Origin: Turritopsis dohrnii
Taxonomy: Eukaryota; Cnidaria; Hydrozoa; Anthoathecata; Oceaniidae
NCBI GenBank assembly: GCA_027922465.2
Contig: BQMF02000136.1
Location: 682,001 to 746,000, forward strand
Direction of reading: 5' to 3'
DNA length: 64,000 nucleotides
In this document: positions 1 to 12,264 of the stretch, in pieces
Layout of the letters: every line of letters starts with the position of its first letter
Position numbering within the stretch: the stretch's first letter is position 1
Program-made: the position numbers and the translations under genes
The notes under the pieces: model-generated
Database searches by the model: none
Seen by the model: only the letters and a program-made list of their open reading frames with translations
What the model was told of the DNA's origin: nothing

Positions 1-2810
1 GGATATTTTTGAAAGTTCACTGGGAATGGTGTGAGTTTTTTAAAAAAGGCAAAGTAGGCCAAATTTGAGGCAAATTTTGAAAATCGTTCAATTTTAATGA
101 AAATTTAATAGTGGAACAAGTTTGAACTGCTAATTTCAAATATGAAGGTCAAATTGTGGATAAGGTCAAATTGGGCCAAATTTGGACCAAATTTTGAAAA
201 TTGTTCAATTCCAATGAAGATTTAATAGAGGAATAAATTTGTACTGTTGATTTCGAATTTGAAGATCGACATGTGCATAATTAGGCCAAATTTGGACCAA
301 ATGAAAATTTGCACACGGAGAAATTTTATAGCGCAAGTTTTGATATACATTAGTGCAAAAATGGCATAAAAATGTTGAGCAAGTCGATGAATATGTTATC
401 CTGGATATTATTTTTAACTACCGCTGTACCATGGCACGGCTGACATATTGTTCTATTGCTCTTACTCTTGCTGTATTGTGATAGGTGAACACTCCAAGAT
501 AAAAAGTTGCCGAAGTGAGAAAATAGATTCTATATTTCTATATGAATTTAATTTAGGTGTTAAGACTGGTGTTTTGCACGTGCAATATATAATCTTGAGG
601 TGGAATCATGTTAATTCTAAAAGAAATTGTTTGTCGAAATATTACTATATGTGATTTTTGTATCAGGCTTGTTACGTTTGCTTACGAAATGAAAAGACAA
701 TTTTAGTGGTTTCACAATATAGCAGTGTTAAATGCAAAAAAATTTCAAGTAAATTAGTGTTGAGATTACTGTTTGATGTGACTTTTCAGAGCCGACCATG
801 ACTCAACACGAAAGGCGTAAAAATCTATTGTTTATTATCTTCTAGATTGTTTTATTTGACTGGGAACTTTAAAATAAACCTGCAAGACTAGAGATCTTAT
901 ATTCAAACAAGAAGCCGCTTGGCTTGAAGACTTCAGGACGTAACACAATGATGCATATCTAGTCTATTGCCGAATTGCCAAATTATTTTCAAATCTAATA
1001 AAATGACTGGCAAATTCAAAATCAACAACTTCTAATTGTGCGTTCAACAAATTTTTATGAATGTTGCAGAACTTTATAAGTTTGTTCCAAATTTGGCCTG
1101 AATTACCCATTTCTGGTTAAATCTGACAAAATGACTAACAAATTAGAAATCAGCACCTTTCAAATGTGATCTGTGCAAAATTTCTTAAAATTTGAAGAAC
1201 TTTCGAAATTTGGTCCAAATTTGGCCTAGCTTACCTTATCCACAATTTGACCTTCATATTGGAAATCAGCAGCTCAAACTTGTTCCACGATTAAATTTTC
1301 ATTAAAATTAAACGATTTTCAAAATTTGCCTCAAATTTGGCCTACTTTGCCTTTTTTAAAAAATTCACACTATTCCCAGTGAACTTTCGAAAATATCCCT
1401 TGTCATATTTGAAAAATATTCTGAAAATCAAGCACACACGATAAATCGTAAGAAATTTTTGAAAACTTTAATAACTCGATTCCTTTAAAGCAATATAATA
1501 CTATCGAGTTAATAACTCGACTTGATTAACTTGAAAAAATAACTTCGAGTTATTAACTCGAATTCAAAATTTGACTTTTTTAATTTCGAGTTAATAACTC
1601 GAGTTGTAAAAGCGACATATATATTTCCGAGTTATTAACTCGAAAGAATATAGAAAATTAAAAATTTCGAGTTAATAACTCGAATTATGACGTCATAGTT
1701 CATAACTCGACTTAATAACTCGATTTTATAACTCGGGTTTTCCGGGCCTCTTTTTAGCACATTTAAACTTTATATCTAAGAAATGTGGCTCTTATTTATT
1801 AACTTCTTGTAAAAATACTTACAATTCAACTTTAATTTTTATTTTAAAGTTTGGCCACCGAAAGTTTTTCCGCCAAAATTTTTTCCTCCGACAATTTTCG
1901 CTGTTAATGTAGATTTCTTATAAAGGACTTCATAAACTAATGTTAATTGACAGATAACGATATATTTACGAACTCAATAATTTTCCAAAAATGTTAATCC
2001 AATGTGTTTTCATTAATAAAAAATAACAACAGAAGTATCGCTATGTTTTATAAAAAAGAACAATAATAAACAATAGATTTTTACGCCTTTCGTGTTGAAT
2101 CATGGTCGGCTCTGAAAAGTCACATCAAACAGTAATGTCGACACTAATTTACTTGAAATGTTTTGTATTTAACACTGCTATATTGTGAAACCACTAAAAT
2201 TGTCATTTCATTTCGTAAGCAAACGTAACAAGCCTGATACAAAAATCACATATAGTAATATTTCGACAAACAATTTCTTTTAGAATTAACATGATTCCAC
2301 CTCAAGATTATAAATTGCACGTGCGAAACACCAGTCTTAAGACCTAAATTAAATTCATATAGAAATATAGAATCTATTTTCTCACTTCGGCAACTTTTTA
2401 TCTTGGAGTTTTCAGCTATCACAATACAGCAAGAGTAAGATCAATAGAAAAATACGTCAGAGGTGACATGGTACAGCTGTAGTTAAAAATATTATCAGGA
2501 CTGCATATCATTAGGATTAACATATTCATCGACTTGCTCAACTGCTCAATTTTGATGCCATTTCTGCACTAATGTAAATCAAAACTTCCACTATAAAATT
2601 TCTCCGTGTGCAAATTTCCATTACAGTCGAACAATTTTCAAAATTTGGTCCAAATTTGGCCTAATTATGCACAAGTCGATCTTCATATTCGAAATCAGCA
2701 GTACAAAGCTATTCCTCTATTAAATCTTCATTAGAATTAAACAATTTAAAAATTTGGTCCAAATTTGGCCTACATTGGCCTTATGCATAAGTTGATTTTC
2801 CGCGTAAACC
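1..2810. repeat. Large fold-back (inverted) repeat
   Basis: The arm at about 1-845 reappears in reverse complement at about 2058-2810. For example, the block at 790-835 with CGAAAGGCGTAAAAATC matches GATTTTTACGCCTTTCG at about 2077, and 372-484 matches about 2415-2545. The outermost 200 bases also have a second, shorter inverted copy at about 1203-1400. Inside each arm are degenerate tandem units of the type CCAAATTTGGACCAAATTTTG. No reading frame with a recognisable product is present, and the 68-codon ORF at 448-654 lies in the arm and has no support. This looks like a non-autonomous fold-back DNA element, and it may extend past the window edge. Confidence 0.75.
1480..1745. repeat. Cluster of short palindromes (CGAGTTATTAACTCG)
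   Basis: At least six copies of the palindrome TTCGAGTTATTAACTCGAA or its variant with GTTAATAAC occur about 40-60 bases apart, in the middle of the fold-back element. No coding potential is seen. It is a simple structural repeat of unknown role. Confidence 0.8.
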
Positions 2811-2869
2811 ATAAATATTCGAACAAAACATTCCAAAAGTTATTAATGTAGTTCGAAAAAACGTTCGAA

Positions 2870-3570
2870 ATTATGAAATGTTGCCAAAATGTTGGCCAAC
2901 AATGTTGTCAGCTATAGCAAATCGTAGCAACACACGACAAATTGCAGATTTATAAAAAATTTATAAAAAAATTAATAAATGTTGGCCAACATTTTTGATT
3001 TTTTTTTTCCCTCCGTTGCTCGATTTGCAGCCGCCTTATGTAATGTATGCGTTTTTAAGCAAACTTTGAAATATTCTAACACGAGGGGAACGGAAGCAAA
3101 TAGGTTCTGATGTCATACAGTGCGAAAAATCCATATCATTGTCAAACACATTTGAATAGAAGATCGACAACACAAGCATCGGTTTAATAACGCTATTATT
3201 GACAAACAGTGGAAGTCACACTCGATATAGTTTCAAGCAGTCACTTTTTTTAATGTTTGAATCCTGTCACATGAACCGTGGTCACATGAACATACTCGTA
3301 CGGACTTCATAAGAAGGACTTCTAGAAAGTAACCTTTACCTAACCTTTCTTTTTGGTGTTGTATTTTATTTCTTAACAAAACTTTAAAATTATCCAAACT
3401 TTCTTCGTCGTTTTTTGCCTTCGTCGGAAAAGGTGACTAAACTCGAAAATTTAGTCGGCAAAAAGTGACAGCTATGTTGGCCATAATGTTGGCCACGATT
3501 CCAACATGTTGTCTTAAATGTTGGCGAGAATGTTGGCCGAAAATGTTGTTCGATTTGCAGCCGCCTTAAC
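2870..3570. repeat. GTTGGCCAAC-rich repeats sharing a CGATTTGCAGCCGCC end
   Basis: The palindrome ATGTTGGCCAACAT and its variants are repeated near 2885-2910, 2978-2996 and 3473-3545. The same terminal sequence CGATTTGCAGCCGCCTTA closes two units (about 3022-3039 and 3549-3567). This looks like two related copies of a small non-autonomous element. No gene is visible. Confidence 0.55.
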
Positions 3571-4284
3571 ACTAGAAAGGTAGCTATACTGGATGATGTT
3601 GTTCAAGTAGTTAGCCGTTCTCACTTGGTGGACTGAATAGTACGACTTGGTAATTGAGACAAAAAATTATGTGAGTGTGAGAGTCTCTGTCAAAATCTCA
3701 AAACCGGAAAAGGAAGCAGACCTTATAGACCCTATAAGACCTGACTATGAATTATTATGAATATTAGTCTAAAACAGTCAGATAAATTAGATACCATCTG
3801 CAGGGAAATAGATGCTATCTTATGCTTTTAATTAATGCTGTATTTTCCCCATGCGACGCTTGGTTCAGCTACAGTGAAACCTCCATAAAATGGACACCTA
3901 CTGCCACCAGAGGTTTTGTTCACTTTAGGGAAGTGTCTGCCTTATATAGGGTGAGAGACATGTTGACATGTTGTAACCCACGGAAAATATATGGATATTG
4001 ATGGATATAGATATAGATGGTATGTATGGATACAGATGGTATATAATGGATATAGATGTTATATTATGGATGGTTTCACTTGGTTGGGCCAAATAAACGA
4101 TCCAAAACAGTTTTGAAATAATAACTTGCAAGTACATAAAAACAACAACAACAGCAACAACAAAAAACAACAAAAAACAACGCAAATTGTAAATTTCTGC
4201 ATGTCATTTCTTTGCAAAAAGCAACTGTGTGACCCGTAGTGTAAATGTTCTTGTGGTAGTGTACAGAGGTAATATAGTCATATA
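3571..4284. other. Non-coding stretch with simple repeats
   Basis: I see no gene here. It holds a TGGATATAGATGG-type simple repeat at about 3985-4075 and a CAA-rich tract at about 4138-4180. The short ORFs across these tracts are composition artefacts. Confidence 0.5.
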
Positions 4285-4500
4285 CAGTGTGTTTCGTAAT
4301 GTTGGAAATAGAAATTTTAAAGCTGTTTTTTTAAATGAATACACCGAATTTCAAAATAATTTTTATACCGTTGGAAAGCCATTTTCAAGTTCTTTTGGAT
4401 AGTATGTTTTTGTGAAAAATGAAAAAGTAGATTTTGAAAAAATAAGGAAAATGTCTTGGAAAAATGTAATTAAATTTTTAATGGTCGATTAGCACGTACT
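4285..4500 (+). repeat. CAGTGTGTTTC terminal repeat, left copy
   Basis: About 215 bases beginning CAGTGTGTTTCGTAATG after a TA. It matches, in inverse orientation and at roughly 80% by eye, the block ending at 14512 before a TA. CAGTGTG ends next to TA are typical of Tc1/mariner-type inverted repeats. These could be the two ends of one 10.2-kb element or two unrelated solo ends. Confidence 0.6.
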
Positions 4501-4558
4501 TTAGATACATCTTGCTTATTGTTTCAAAGCACTTAATCCATTCAAATTTTTTATTAAT

Positions 4559-5130
4559 TATATATTTCCCCGTAGGGCGAAATATATGTTAAAACCGGCA
4601 TTTTCCTTCTCCTCCTCCTCTTTCTCCGTTCACTTTTATAGCCGCGGTTCAGAATGGTATTTTCGCCTAGCCGTAAAAGTAGATAAGAGTAGAGGCTAGT
4701 CTACAGTCAAGTAGTACGCCATGTTTTTTCAGTCAGTGCCAATTGGTTGTAGAAGATTTTTGCTTTTTCCACTAGCTTTTAAAAATGATTCAAGAGAATT
4801 CAACGTTATATGATGGAAATAAATCGTTTTAGTTCAGTATTGTCTTAAAAGGTTTCGTAAAAACTTTTGCAGAAACGTGTAAAAAAACAGAAAAATGTTG
4901 TTTTGTTTTTGCTGATGACAAAAAAAAAATGCTAGCTATCTATGATGATGATGATTGGTAATTAAATGCTTGGAACAGCAAACCATTGAAGCTGTGATTT
5001 CAGTGCAAAGACGAAAATTCATTATCAATACAGGCTGAAGATCTATTTTTATTTTACGTCCGGATACAATGTGAACTGAAAGCACATATGATGTGCAGCT
5101 ATAAAAGGAAACCTTTTTTATGTGGAGAAC
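4559..5130. repeat. Dispersed repeat, copy 1
   Basis: About 570 bases, beginning TATATTTCCCCGTAGGGCGAAA, that recur in the same orientation at about 12265-12805 with small indels (for example GCTAGTCTACAGTCAAGTAG and ATTCAAGAGAATTCAACGTT). No protein domain is seen. It lies directly upstream of the PLE at 5.2 kb and may be part of its flanking region or an independent element. Confidence 0.7.
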
Positions 5131-5157
5131 AACCAGTTCAACCAGTGTTAATTCAAA

Positions 5158-7255
5158 AATATAAGATAAACGATAGTCGTTGTCGCAGAAGATGTGTGGG
5201 ATCAGCTTAGCAAATCAAAAGGCTTAAAGGATGACCATCGTTCCATAGAGAGGGCAAAAAACGTTTTACGAGGTTTCGCTTTTAATTATCTTAACATCGA
5301 CGACAAAACAGTATTCAAACATTCAAAACAAATAAAAATCATAAATAACCTCCGAAAATCCGTTGCTATTCTCAAACCCGATAAAGGAAATGGCATTGTG
5401 CTTATCGATATCCTTGATTATAAGAACTGTGTTGCCCAGTTATTTGATGATGAAAATAAGTTTCGAAAAGTTACCGAAGACCCAACACCAGCTAGACTCA
5501 AAAGTTTACAGAAATTTCTCAAAACCTTACTTGACAGAAAAGAAATCAGTGAAGCAGACTACAAAATGATGCGCCCTAAGAATACTAGACATGCTAGAGC
5601 ACATGGCCTTCCGAAAATTCACAAACAGTTTCAGAATTTACCAAAATTTCGTCCAATCATCGACACGACCGGAACCACCCATTATGGTGTTGGTAAATAC
5701 CTTACAAACATTCTTAACCCACTAACGAAAAATGAACACACCATTAAAGATTCGTTCAACGCTGCAGACCGTATCAAGAATATTCCTAACTATCTTTTAG
5801 CCGATGGTTATGTTTTCGTTTCGTTTGACGTTACTTCACTTTTCACTAATGTTCCCCTAAATCGGACAATTGATATCATTTGTGACCGAATATATAATAA
5901 GAAATTGATCGATACAAAGATTACTAAACGAACACTTAGAAAGTTATTAAAGGACACTTGTATTAAAACAGTTTTCTCGTACGACAACACCCTTTACGAA
6001 CAACGTGATGGTGTGAGTATGGGTAGTTCCCTCGGCCCAGTATTAGCTAACTTAATAATGACAGAGCTAGAAGAAGTTACTTTGAAACCTTTAATCGATG
6101 AGAACATTGTCAAATTTTACTGTAGATATGTAGACGACACGTTGCTTCTTGTGAAACCAGACGACATTGAAAAAGTTCATCAAGCATTTAATAAATTTGA
6201 TAAAAATATCCAGTTCACCGTTGACAGATTTAAAAACGAAGTTCCCCATTTCTTAGACTTAGAAATTGCTCCTGATGGTTTGTCCATCTACCGTAAAGAT
6301 ACAAACACAGGTTTGTACACAAATTATAATAGTTATGCTCCATGGGCTTATCGTAAAGCTTGGATCACTAGCCTTGTTAATCGTGCCAAACGAATTTGTG
6401 CACCCAACAAATTGAAAAAAGAACTCAACAAAATCAAATTATTTGCATCATGGAATGGTTTCACTAAGTTTACAACTAATAAACTGATTAAAATTGCAAC
6501 AACAGACAACAAAGATAGAAAACAACCTGATGAGAATCCCGATGTAATTACGATTTGGTTACGCTTACCGTACGCAGGCAAAGATGGTGAAAACATCGTT
6601 AAATCGCTTAGTCGTAAGCTTAAATCCTGTTTAAAAAAGAAAGTCGCTTTTAGAACAACTTATTCTACGTTTAAAGTTAGTTTTCTAACAAATTTGAAAG
6701 ATAAAATACCGTCAGATTACCGTTCAAATGTTGTGTACAAATTCACTTGCCCTGGGTGCAAAGTCAATTACGTAGGGAAAACCGAAAGAAACCTGTTTCA
6801 ACGTTGTATTGAACATGGTACCACTAATGACAGTGCTATTCACTCACACTTAATGAGTTGCCCTGAAACACAATTCCTGCTCAATTTGCTCACATTAGAA
6901 TTAAATGACTTCGATAAACGATCTATATTTATCAATACTGTTTAATATTTCATTACGACATTTTACATTTCAATTTGATTTCTAATGGAATGAAGGGAGT
7001 GCTGAACAATAGAACTCTCCTTTTCTTTTGTCAGCTTTCCTTTCATTTGCCCTAATTACCCATTTCTATTTCTGCTCTGTTTTATCTTTTAACTGTAACA
7101 ATTTTTCTTGTTTTTTTAATATCCTGAATGATGTGTTAGATTGAACACGAAATATAGATTTTTAAAAATTTTAATTTAGTCGTTTATTAATCTAAGAAAT
7201 CCATCTTAGTTAAGAAGAATGACTACAATTTTCGGACTATCGTTTATCTTATATA
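5158..7255 (+). mobile_element. Penelope-like retroelement PLE-1, 5' truncated
   Basis: The unit is bounded by a 19-base inverted repeat, ATATAAGATAAACGATAGT at 5158-5176 and its complement at about 7237-7255. It contains one long frame with reverse transcriptase and GIY-YIG endonuclease parts, the defining pair of PLEs. The N-terminal region usual in this group is missing, so the copy appears 5' truncated although the retained frame is open. Confidence 0.75.
5194..6945 (+). CDS. Penelope-like reverse transcriptase with GIY-YIG endonuclease
   Basis: The 583-codon frame has PLE reverse transcriptase blocks in order: the finger segment with KPDKGNGIVLID (about residues 61-72), HGLPKIHK, FRPIID, motif A SFDVTSLFTNVPLNRTID, motif B DGVSMGSSLGPVLAN, and the catalytic YVDD in motif C (about residue 312). 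The C-terminal part has CPGC followed by VNYVGKTERNLFQRCIEHG (about residues 515-545), a GIY-YIG nuclease with its Arg and Glu-His. In this family the nuclease nicks the target and the RT copies the RNA. The first codon of the frame is GTG, no ATG context marks a true start, and the frame runs out of the inverted repeat. I read it as the C-terminal three quarters of the protein. Confidence 0.85.
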   Translation: MWDQLSKSKGLKDDHRSIERAKNVLRGFAFNYLNIDDKTVFKHSKQIKIINNLRKSVAILKPDKGNGIVLIDILDYKNCVAQLFDDENKFRKVTEDPTPARLKSLQKFLKTLLDRKEISEADYKMMRPKNTRHARAHGLPKIHKQFQNLPKFRPIIDTTGTTHYGVGKYLTNILNPLTKNEHTIKDSFNAADRIKNIPNYLLADGYVFVSFDVTSLFTNVPLNRTIDIICDRIYNKKLIDTKITKRTLRKLLKDTCIKTVFSYDNTLYEQRDGVSMGSSLGPVLANLIMTELEEVTLKPLIDENIVKFYCRYVDDTLLLVKPDDIEKVHQAFNKFDKNIQFTVDRFKNEVPHFLDLEIAPDGLSIYRKDTNTGLYTNYNSYAPWAYRKAWITSLVNRAKRICAPNKLKKELNKIKLFASWNGFTKFTTNKLIKIATTDNKDRKQPDENPDVITIWLRLPYAGKDGENIVKSLSRKLKSCLKKKVAFRTTYSTFKVSFLTNLKDKIPSDYRSNVVYKFTCPGCKVNYVGKTERNLFQRCIEHGTTNDSAIHSHLMSCPETQFLLNLLTLELNDFDKRSIFINTV

Positions 7256-7759
7256 TCCTGAACATAACAGCTGGAAATGGTTTTTAATTCAAAAGGTACA
7301 TTACAAAAACAGCAAGTAACAAGATGCCCTTACAGGCATAAGGATGTCTGCAAAATAAGCTGAATTATGAAAAAACAAAGACTGCGACGTTCTTGAAATT
7401 TAGGAAAGGTTGAATCATTTCCACAATATATATTAAATTTCTTGCGAATCTTCCTAACAGAATTACTAAATCACAAGCACAAAAAGTAAATCATAGATTT
7501 TGATCATGCAAAATACATCCATACATACCTAAAAAATCAACATACACAACTGAAAACAAAAATTTGTGCTTTAGTTTGATTAACAATATGTCATTGCCAT
7601 ATTGTTAATTTACAAACATGAAGTACCTGAACTAAATTTCATTAAAAGATTATAAAATTTTATACTGAAACCTAAAAAAGTTAAATTTTTAATTACGCAT
7701 ACACCCCAGAGCATTATGAAAGTGTATCTGACACAATACGAAACGTACGTAACCGCATA
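7256..7759. other. AT-rich stretch without a gene
   Basis: I see no domain-bearing frame, RNA gene or clear repeat. Confidence 0.4.
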
Positions 7760-8594
7760 CAGTGTGTCCCGGAGAATTTCGGTCTGACATTTTAATAAGC
7801 TATAACTTTTCACACATATATCAGATTTTAGAGATTTTTACATCATTCGATAGCATTTCTTTCAAGGATTTTAAAAAGCTATATTTTAAATAATTTAGTC
7901 CAACACCTTTGTAGTTAAAGGGATTTCTTTAAACTGTCACGGTCATTAACTTCTTAATGGTTAATAAAAGTAAGTTTCCACGTGCGATTATTCTTTTGTT
8001 TATTAAGAACATGTCGTGATGTTATTGAACACACTAAAATTATAATCTCATCACAAAGTTGAAAATTGTAAGACGGGGGCTTCTACAAACTTTTTTGACA
8101 TCATATGAGCAATCTTTAGTTGCTACAAAAACTTTTCTCCACTGAGATCCAGAGTCTATCAGTGTTGAGAGGTAAAATTGTTGACGCAGCAAATAATCTT
8201 GGACAAAGTCAAAATTTTATTCGCTACTCTTTATGACAGCAACAGAAAATCGCTGTGTCAAGAGAAACGGGGGACATGTTGAGACAGCTTAAAATTTTGT
8301 TTTTAATGACTCTTGTGTTTTACAGTCACTTGACTTTGATATTGTTTTTGATAATGACCTTTGATAGCTGTTATTGAAAGATGTGTTAATTAACCATTAA
8401 GAAGATAATTGAATTTTTTCATGGTAAAATTCTTAATTGTTTCCAAACTAAAAGGTTTTGGAGAATAAAATGTATATTTTTAAAATCTATGAATAAAATC
8501 CTATCGAATGGTGTAAAAATTGCTGAAATCTGATATATGTGTGAAAAGTTATGAGCTGTTAAAATCTCAGACCAAAATTCTCTGGGACACACTG
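7760..8594. mobile_element. Mariner-type MITE, copy 1
   Basis: Bounded by CAGTGTGTCCC at 7760 and its complement ending at 8594, both flanked by TA. The inverted ends extend well over 200 bases (for example AACTTTTCACACATATATCAGA on both sides). No transposase frame is present. A second copy lies at 23505-24334. The TA target and CAGTGTGTCCC end fit a non-autonomous Tc1/mariner-superfamily element. Confidence 0.8.
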
Positions 8595-9572
8595 TATAAA
8601 GTTAATGAACAACCTTCATTACATGCTTTCAGATATCATCACAGTGATTATGTAAGTCTTTCAATATATGCGGTCAATCTTCTTAACTACGAAAAGACTT
8701 CCCAAACACAAAAAGTAAACAAAGATTTGGATTATGAAAAATAGGACCCAAACTTACCAAAATTAGCAAACATAACTGAAAGCAGAAATTTGTGTTTAAA
8801 AAGGATGTCCGCCATTTATTAGAATTTACTGACAGTAAAGATAAATTTCAGTTTGATATCATAAATAGGAAGTCCCCATTCCTAATTCAAGACATTAATA
8901 ATACAGCCAAGAACTATACAAGTAAATAAGCTAAAAAAGCAGCTAGAGAAACATCAAAGATAAAATGATGCACAGGCAGAGCCAGGGTAGACTAGACATT
9001 CTTGTTGAGCTGAAGAAGAAACTGAGCTGAGCTGTACGTATCCAGAGCTTAAAAAGCATTACAGCCCACACATGAAATAGTCTTTTGTATTTAGAAAGGC
9101 TTATAAAAATCCCAAAGATTTTCCAAGAAACAAAAGCATTCCTTTTTCACACACTGTTTTTACAAATCATTGCAAACTTGTTTTTAGAAAAGAATGAACA
9201 CAGTAGAATCATTGTAAGATAAATTATAAATTTTCTACCCTTTACTTTCGGTTTCGGAAGTGTACATCTTCTTTTAAATATATTCCACATTGATCAATAA
9301 ACTTTTGGAAATCTAAGTGGGTTTCTTCGGTACCGCTGATAGTATACCATTATGCAAACAGCGTGAAAATGTAAAGTCGAAAACTACCCGGATGATGTTC
9401 AGTTAATTAGCAGCCTTTAGCATGAGTGGCGCTTCATTCACCAATAAACATTGACACGCCATTAGTATGAACCGGTTTGCGCCTGTTTGGACAGGATGAA
9501 AAAAAAAAAAAAAAAAGAAAAACACGGACGATCGTAAAGTATTTCTTGCTTACGCAGAAATCCAAAAATGTG
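8595..9572. other. AT-rich stretch without a gene
   Basis: No recognisable coding or RNA feature. An A-rich tract occurs at about 9498-9520. Confidence 0.4.
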
Positions 9573-11085
9573 ATGTTATGAAGTAAATTCGGTGTCAAAA
9601 TCAAATCCTCGTTTCTTCATTCCGAATCATCGCGTCATTGCGCCAAACTGCCGACTCATCGAGCCGGATCAGCAAGTCTTCGAGACTAGTTGTCATATCT
9701 TCTTGTCGGACCTTCGCGTCGGACCTTCGCGTCGAACCTTCGCGTTGAATCTTCGGGTCAAACCTTCAGGTCAAACCTTCGGGTCTTACTTTTCCAGGGC
9801 AAACTTTCAGGATCAGACACATGGTCGTGTAAAAGTAAGCATTTTCGTCCAAATAGCACAGCACCTCGTGCCTACCTGAATGAACCAAGATGACAGGCAA
9901 AAACAGCAGTCAAGTGAAGGAAGCGCTTTTAAAAAGTATCAAATACTTAACAGAAATAACAAATACACTATCAGAAGAATGCTCCACAAATACCAGCACA
10001 GCTGCTGCTGTTGCTGATTTTCAAAACTGTTTCCTGGCCTACATGGGATCAGACCTGGTAAGGCGAGACACGTGTTGTGTTGTGACCCCAGTGCAGTTGT
10101 GGCTTACTGGCTTGTTATCGTATTGCCCTGATCAACCAGATAATATAGGGGATTGTGAAACTTATGGCATTGATTTCATTGGAAATGATGGCTTTTCTGA
10201 GGAGACTGCGCAAATCTAAGTTCCTGTTATAGATTGTCCATTTACTCCAGCACAAATGTCAGAAATAGAGAAAATAGACTCACTTGCGTATTCAATTCGT
10301 CTTTTTAGGGTAGACATTTTTTCTTTATGTCAAGTTTAACAGTTTTTTGTAGTTTTTTTCTTTTGTTAACTTTTTTTTTAAGATTTCAAAACATACATCA
10401 CCCGTATGCTACTAAAGAGTCTGCTTAATACCGTGTCTTATCAAATAAAAGTATCTCCAAAATTTGATGTTGAACGTCTTCTTTCTTTCCCTAAAAACAA
10501 TTCCAAACAATATAAAATATGAAAGAACTTTCAATCTTCCATGTTTGAACTGCGGACCTTTCCTCAAAAGGTTTATAGCCTGTTCTTCCGACTTAGAATG
10601 TGACTGAAACTGGCGTTTTAAATGTTAAGTAACTGATCAACTAAATGGTCAATTAAATGGTCAATTTTAAAGAAACAGAGAAAGATTTATATAAATACGC
10701 ATTAATGTTCTTGGATATTCCAGAAAAATAGCTTCAACCTTTATAAAGTAATCATTTCATAAGATGTGGTTTAACAAAATCAATTTCAATGGATGCGCTA
10801 CGTTCGATCCGGAGGTACGACCCGGAGGTTTGATCCGAAGGTTCGACGCGAGGTACGGCGCGAAGGTACGACCCGGAGGTACGGCGGAAGTTTTGATCCG
10901 GAGGTTTCGCCCGAGGGCCGACACGAAGGTACGACAAGAAGAAGTAATAGTTTTGAAAGTTCGACTCGAAGACTTGCTGATCCCGGCGCGAAGAGTCGGC
11001 AGTTTGGCGCAATGACACGAGAATTCGGAATGAAGACACGATGGTTTGATTTTGACACCGAATTTACTTCATATGATGTCATATA
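9573..11085. mobile_element. Element with inverted minisatellite arms
   Basis: The arm at 9573-9800 matches the reverse complement of about 10800-11085, beginning with GAAGTAAATTCGGTGTCAAA. Both arms contain degenerate tandem units of about 10-13 bases such as GTCGGACCTTCGC. Between them are an ORF (9890-10219) and AT-rich DNA with AATAAA near 10445. The local GC content is higher than the surroundings. The arm ORFs on both strands come from the repeat and are not believed. I do not recognise the family. Confidence 0.55.
9890..10219 (+). CDS. Unrecognised 109-residue protein
   Basis: The frame starts at ATG and ends TAA. It lies between the inverted arms. The N-terminal half is Lys/Thr/Ser rich with a possible helix (KEALLKSIKYLTEITNTL). 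The C-terminal half has several Cys and ends in an acidic segment (GNDGFSEETAQI). A polyadenylation-like AATAAA lies about 230 bases downstream. I recognise no domain. It may be a real small gene carried by the element, a terminal exon, or chance. Confidence 0.3.
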   Translation: MTGKNSSQVKEALLKSIKYLTEITNTLSEECSTNTSTAAAVADFQNCFLAYMGSDLVRRDTCCVVTPVQLWLTGLLSYCPDQPDNIGDCETYGIDFIGNDGFSEETAQI

Positions 11086-11840
11086 TGCAATAAGAACTTC
11101 AGAAAACAAGATTGAGACAGAAATAACTTGAAACATAATTTACTATGGATGAATTCCATGATCACCTATACTGTTTTGATACTGTAATATAAAAATATAT
11201 ATATGATATTTTAGTAAAAATTAATATAATGTCAATTTTCCTTACACCAACAACAAACGTATATAAATCAAAGCACAATCCAACAAACAATCTGTTATGG
11301 ATGTGTAGTCTATTTTCAGAACGGAAATCTGTTTCTTTTTTTCATTTAGGATTTACAATCGTCATTTTTATCAAATAATAAATAATGGACGTGCGCATAT
11401 TTTTTTGAACAGAAATGTTTATTCTGAATACTTGAATTTAATTTTATAAATTGTCACTTCAAGCCAATTTCTTTTTTGAAAATAACTGTTCTGTCCAATT
11501 TTGAAGTGCTAATTTGAAGTGCTTTTGATTGCTTGATTGAGACAGAAATAACTTGAAAGATGACGATGTTCTGCGGATGCAGTACGAAATATTGAATTAA
11601 ATTATAAATCAAAATGAAACTTCTCGTTATTCTCTTTTTGCTTACATCTACTTCGAAGTATTTTTAATACTTATAATGTAGTATTAAAATTGGGTCTGAT
11701 AATTTTCTTTTCTTCTTTTGTAAACCTGTATACAAACTTGATTGTGTAATGTTTGATAGTTTTATCTGAGTTACAAATAGCAAGTGCAAGTGTCTTCTGT
11801 TGAATTACATTGTTTTGTCGTGATTTTATGGTATAAAGAA
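11086..11840. repeat. Duplicated block, copy 1
   Basis: This block recurs in the same orientation at about 12813-13712: ATGATCACCTATACTGTTTT at about 11158 and about 12970, and GCAAGTGCAAGTGTCTTCTG near 11780 and 13665. The copies differ by indels. The pair suggests a tandem duplication of a roughly 1.8-kb unit. No gene is seen. Confidence 0.7.
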
Positions 11841-12264
11841 TGTCAAGCTTCTGCAAGAATAAAGATCATATATAATGTTTATTATGCTAAAATCGCCTTC
11901 CACATTGGTGCGGTTGTTAATATTTTCTTGTTTAAGGGAAAGTATTACTCAGCAAAATTTATAAGAGAAACCTTATCATTTGACCATGTGGTATTAAATT
12001 CAATTCTACCCTGATTAGTAAGGACAACATTTTTATCTGAGTATCAGGTTGATGGTAGTTATGCCATTGTAATTATTCAATGATACATTTTTCTTATGGT
12101 TACCAATGTACACACAATAATTGCGAAACTTTTAGCAATATTGGGGAAATATATAGTCGCATTTTTGCGAATCTTGTTTTATGTTTGCGCGGAGACTCCC
12201 AATTTGATATTTAAAAACATAAAAGTTAAACGTTTTTTGTGAACACATAGTTTAAATTTGTTTA
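11841..12264. other. AT-rich spacer
   Basis: It lies between the duplicated block and the dispersed repeat. No gene or RNA is recognised. Confidence 0.4.

Noticed and set aside
4900..4960. CTGATGA near 4911 as a hammerhead
   Set aside because: There is no GAAAC box or cleavage triplet at suitable spacing, and the corresponding position in the second copy of the repeat (about 12605) reads TTGATGA.
10752..11136. Overlapping ORFs on both strands (83-112 codons)
   Set aside because: They come from the GC-richer tandem units of the inverted arm. Every frame is open through the repeat.
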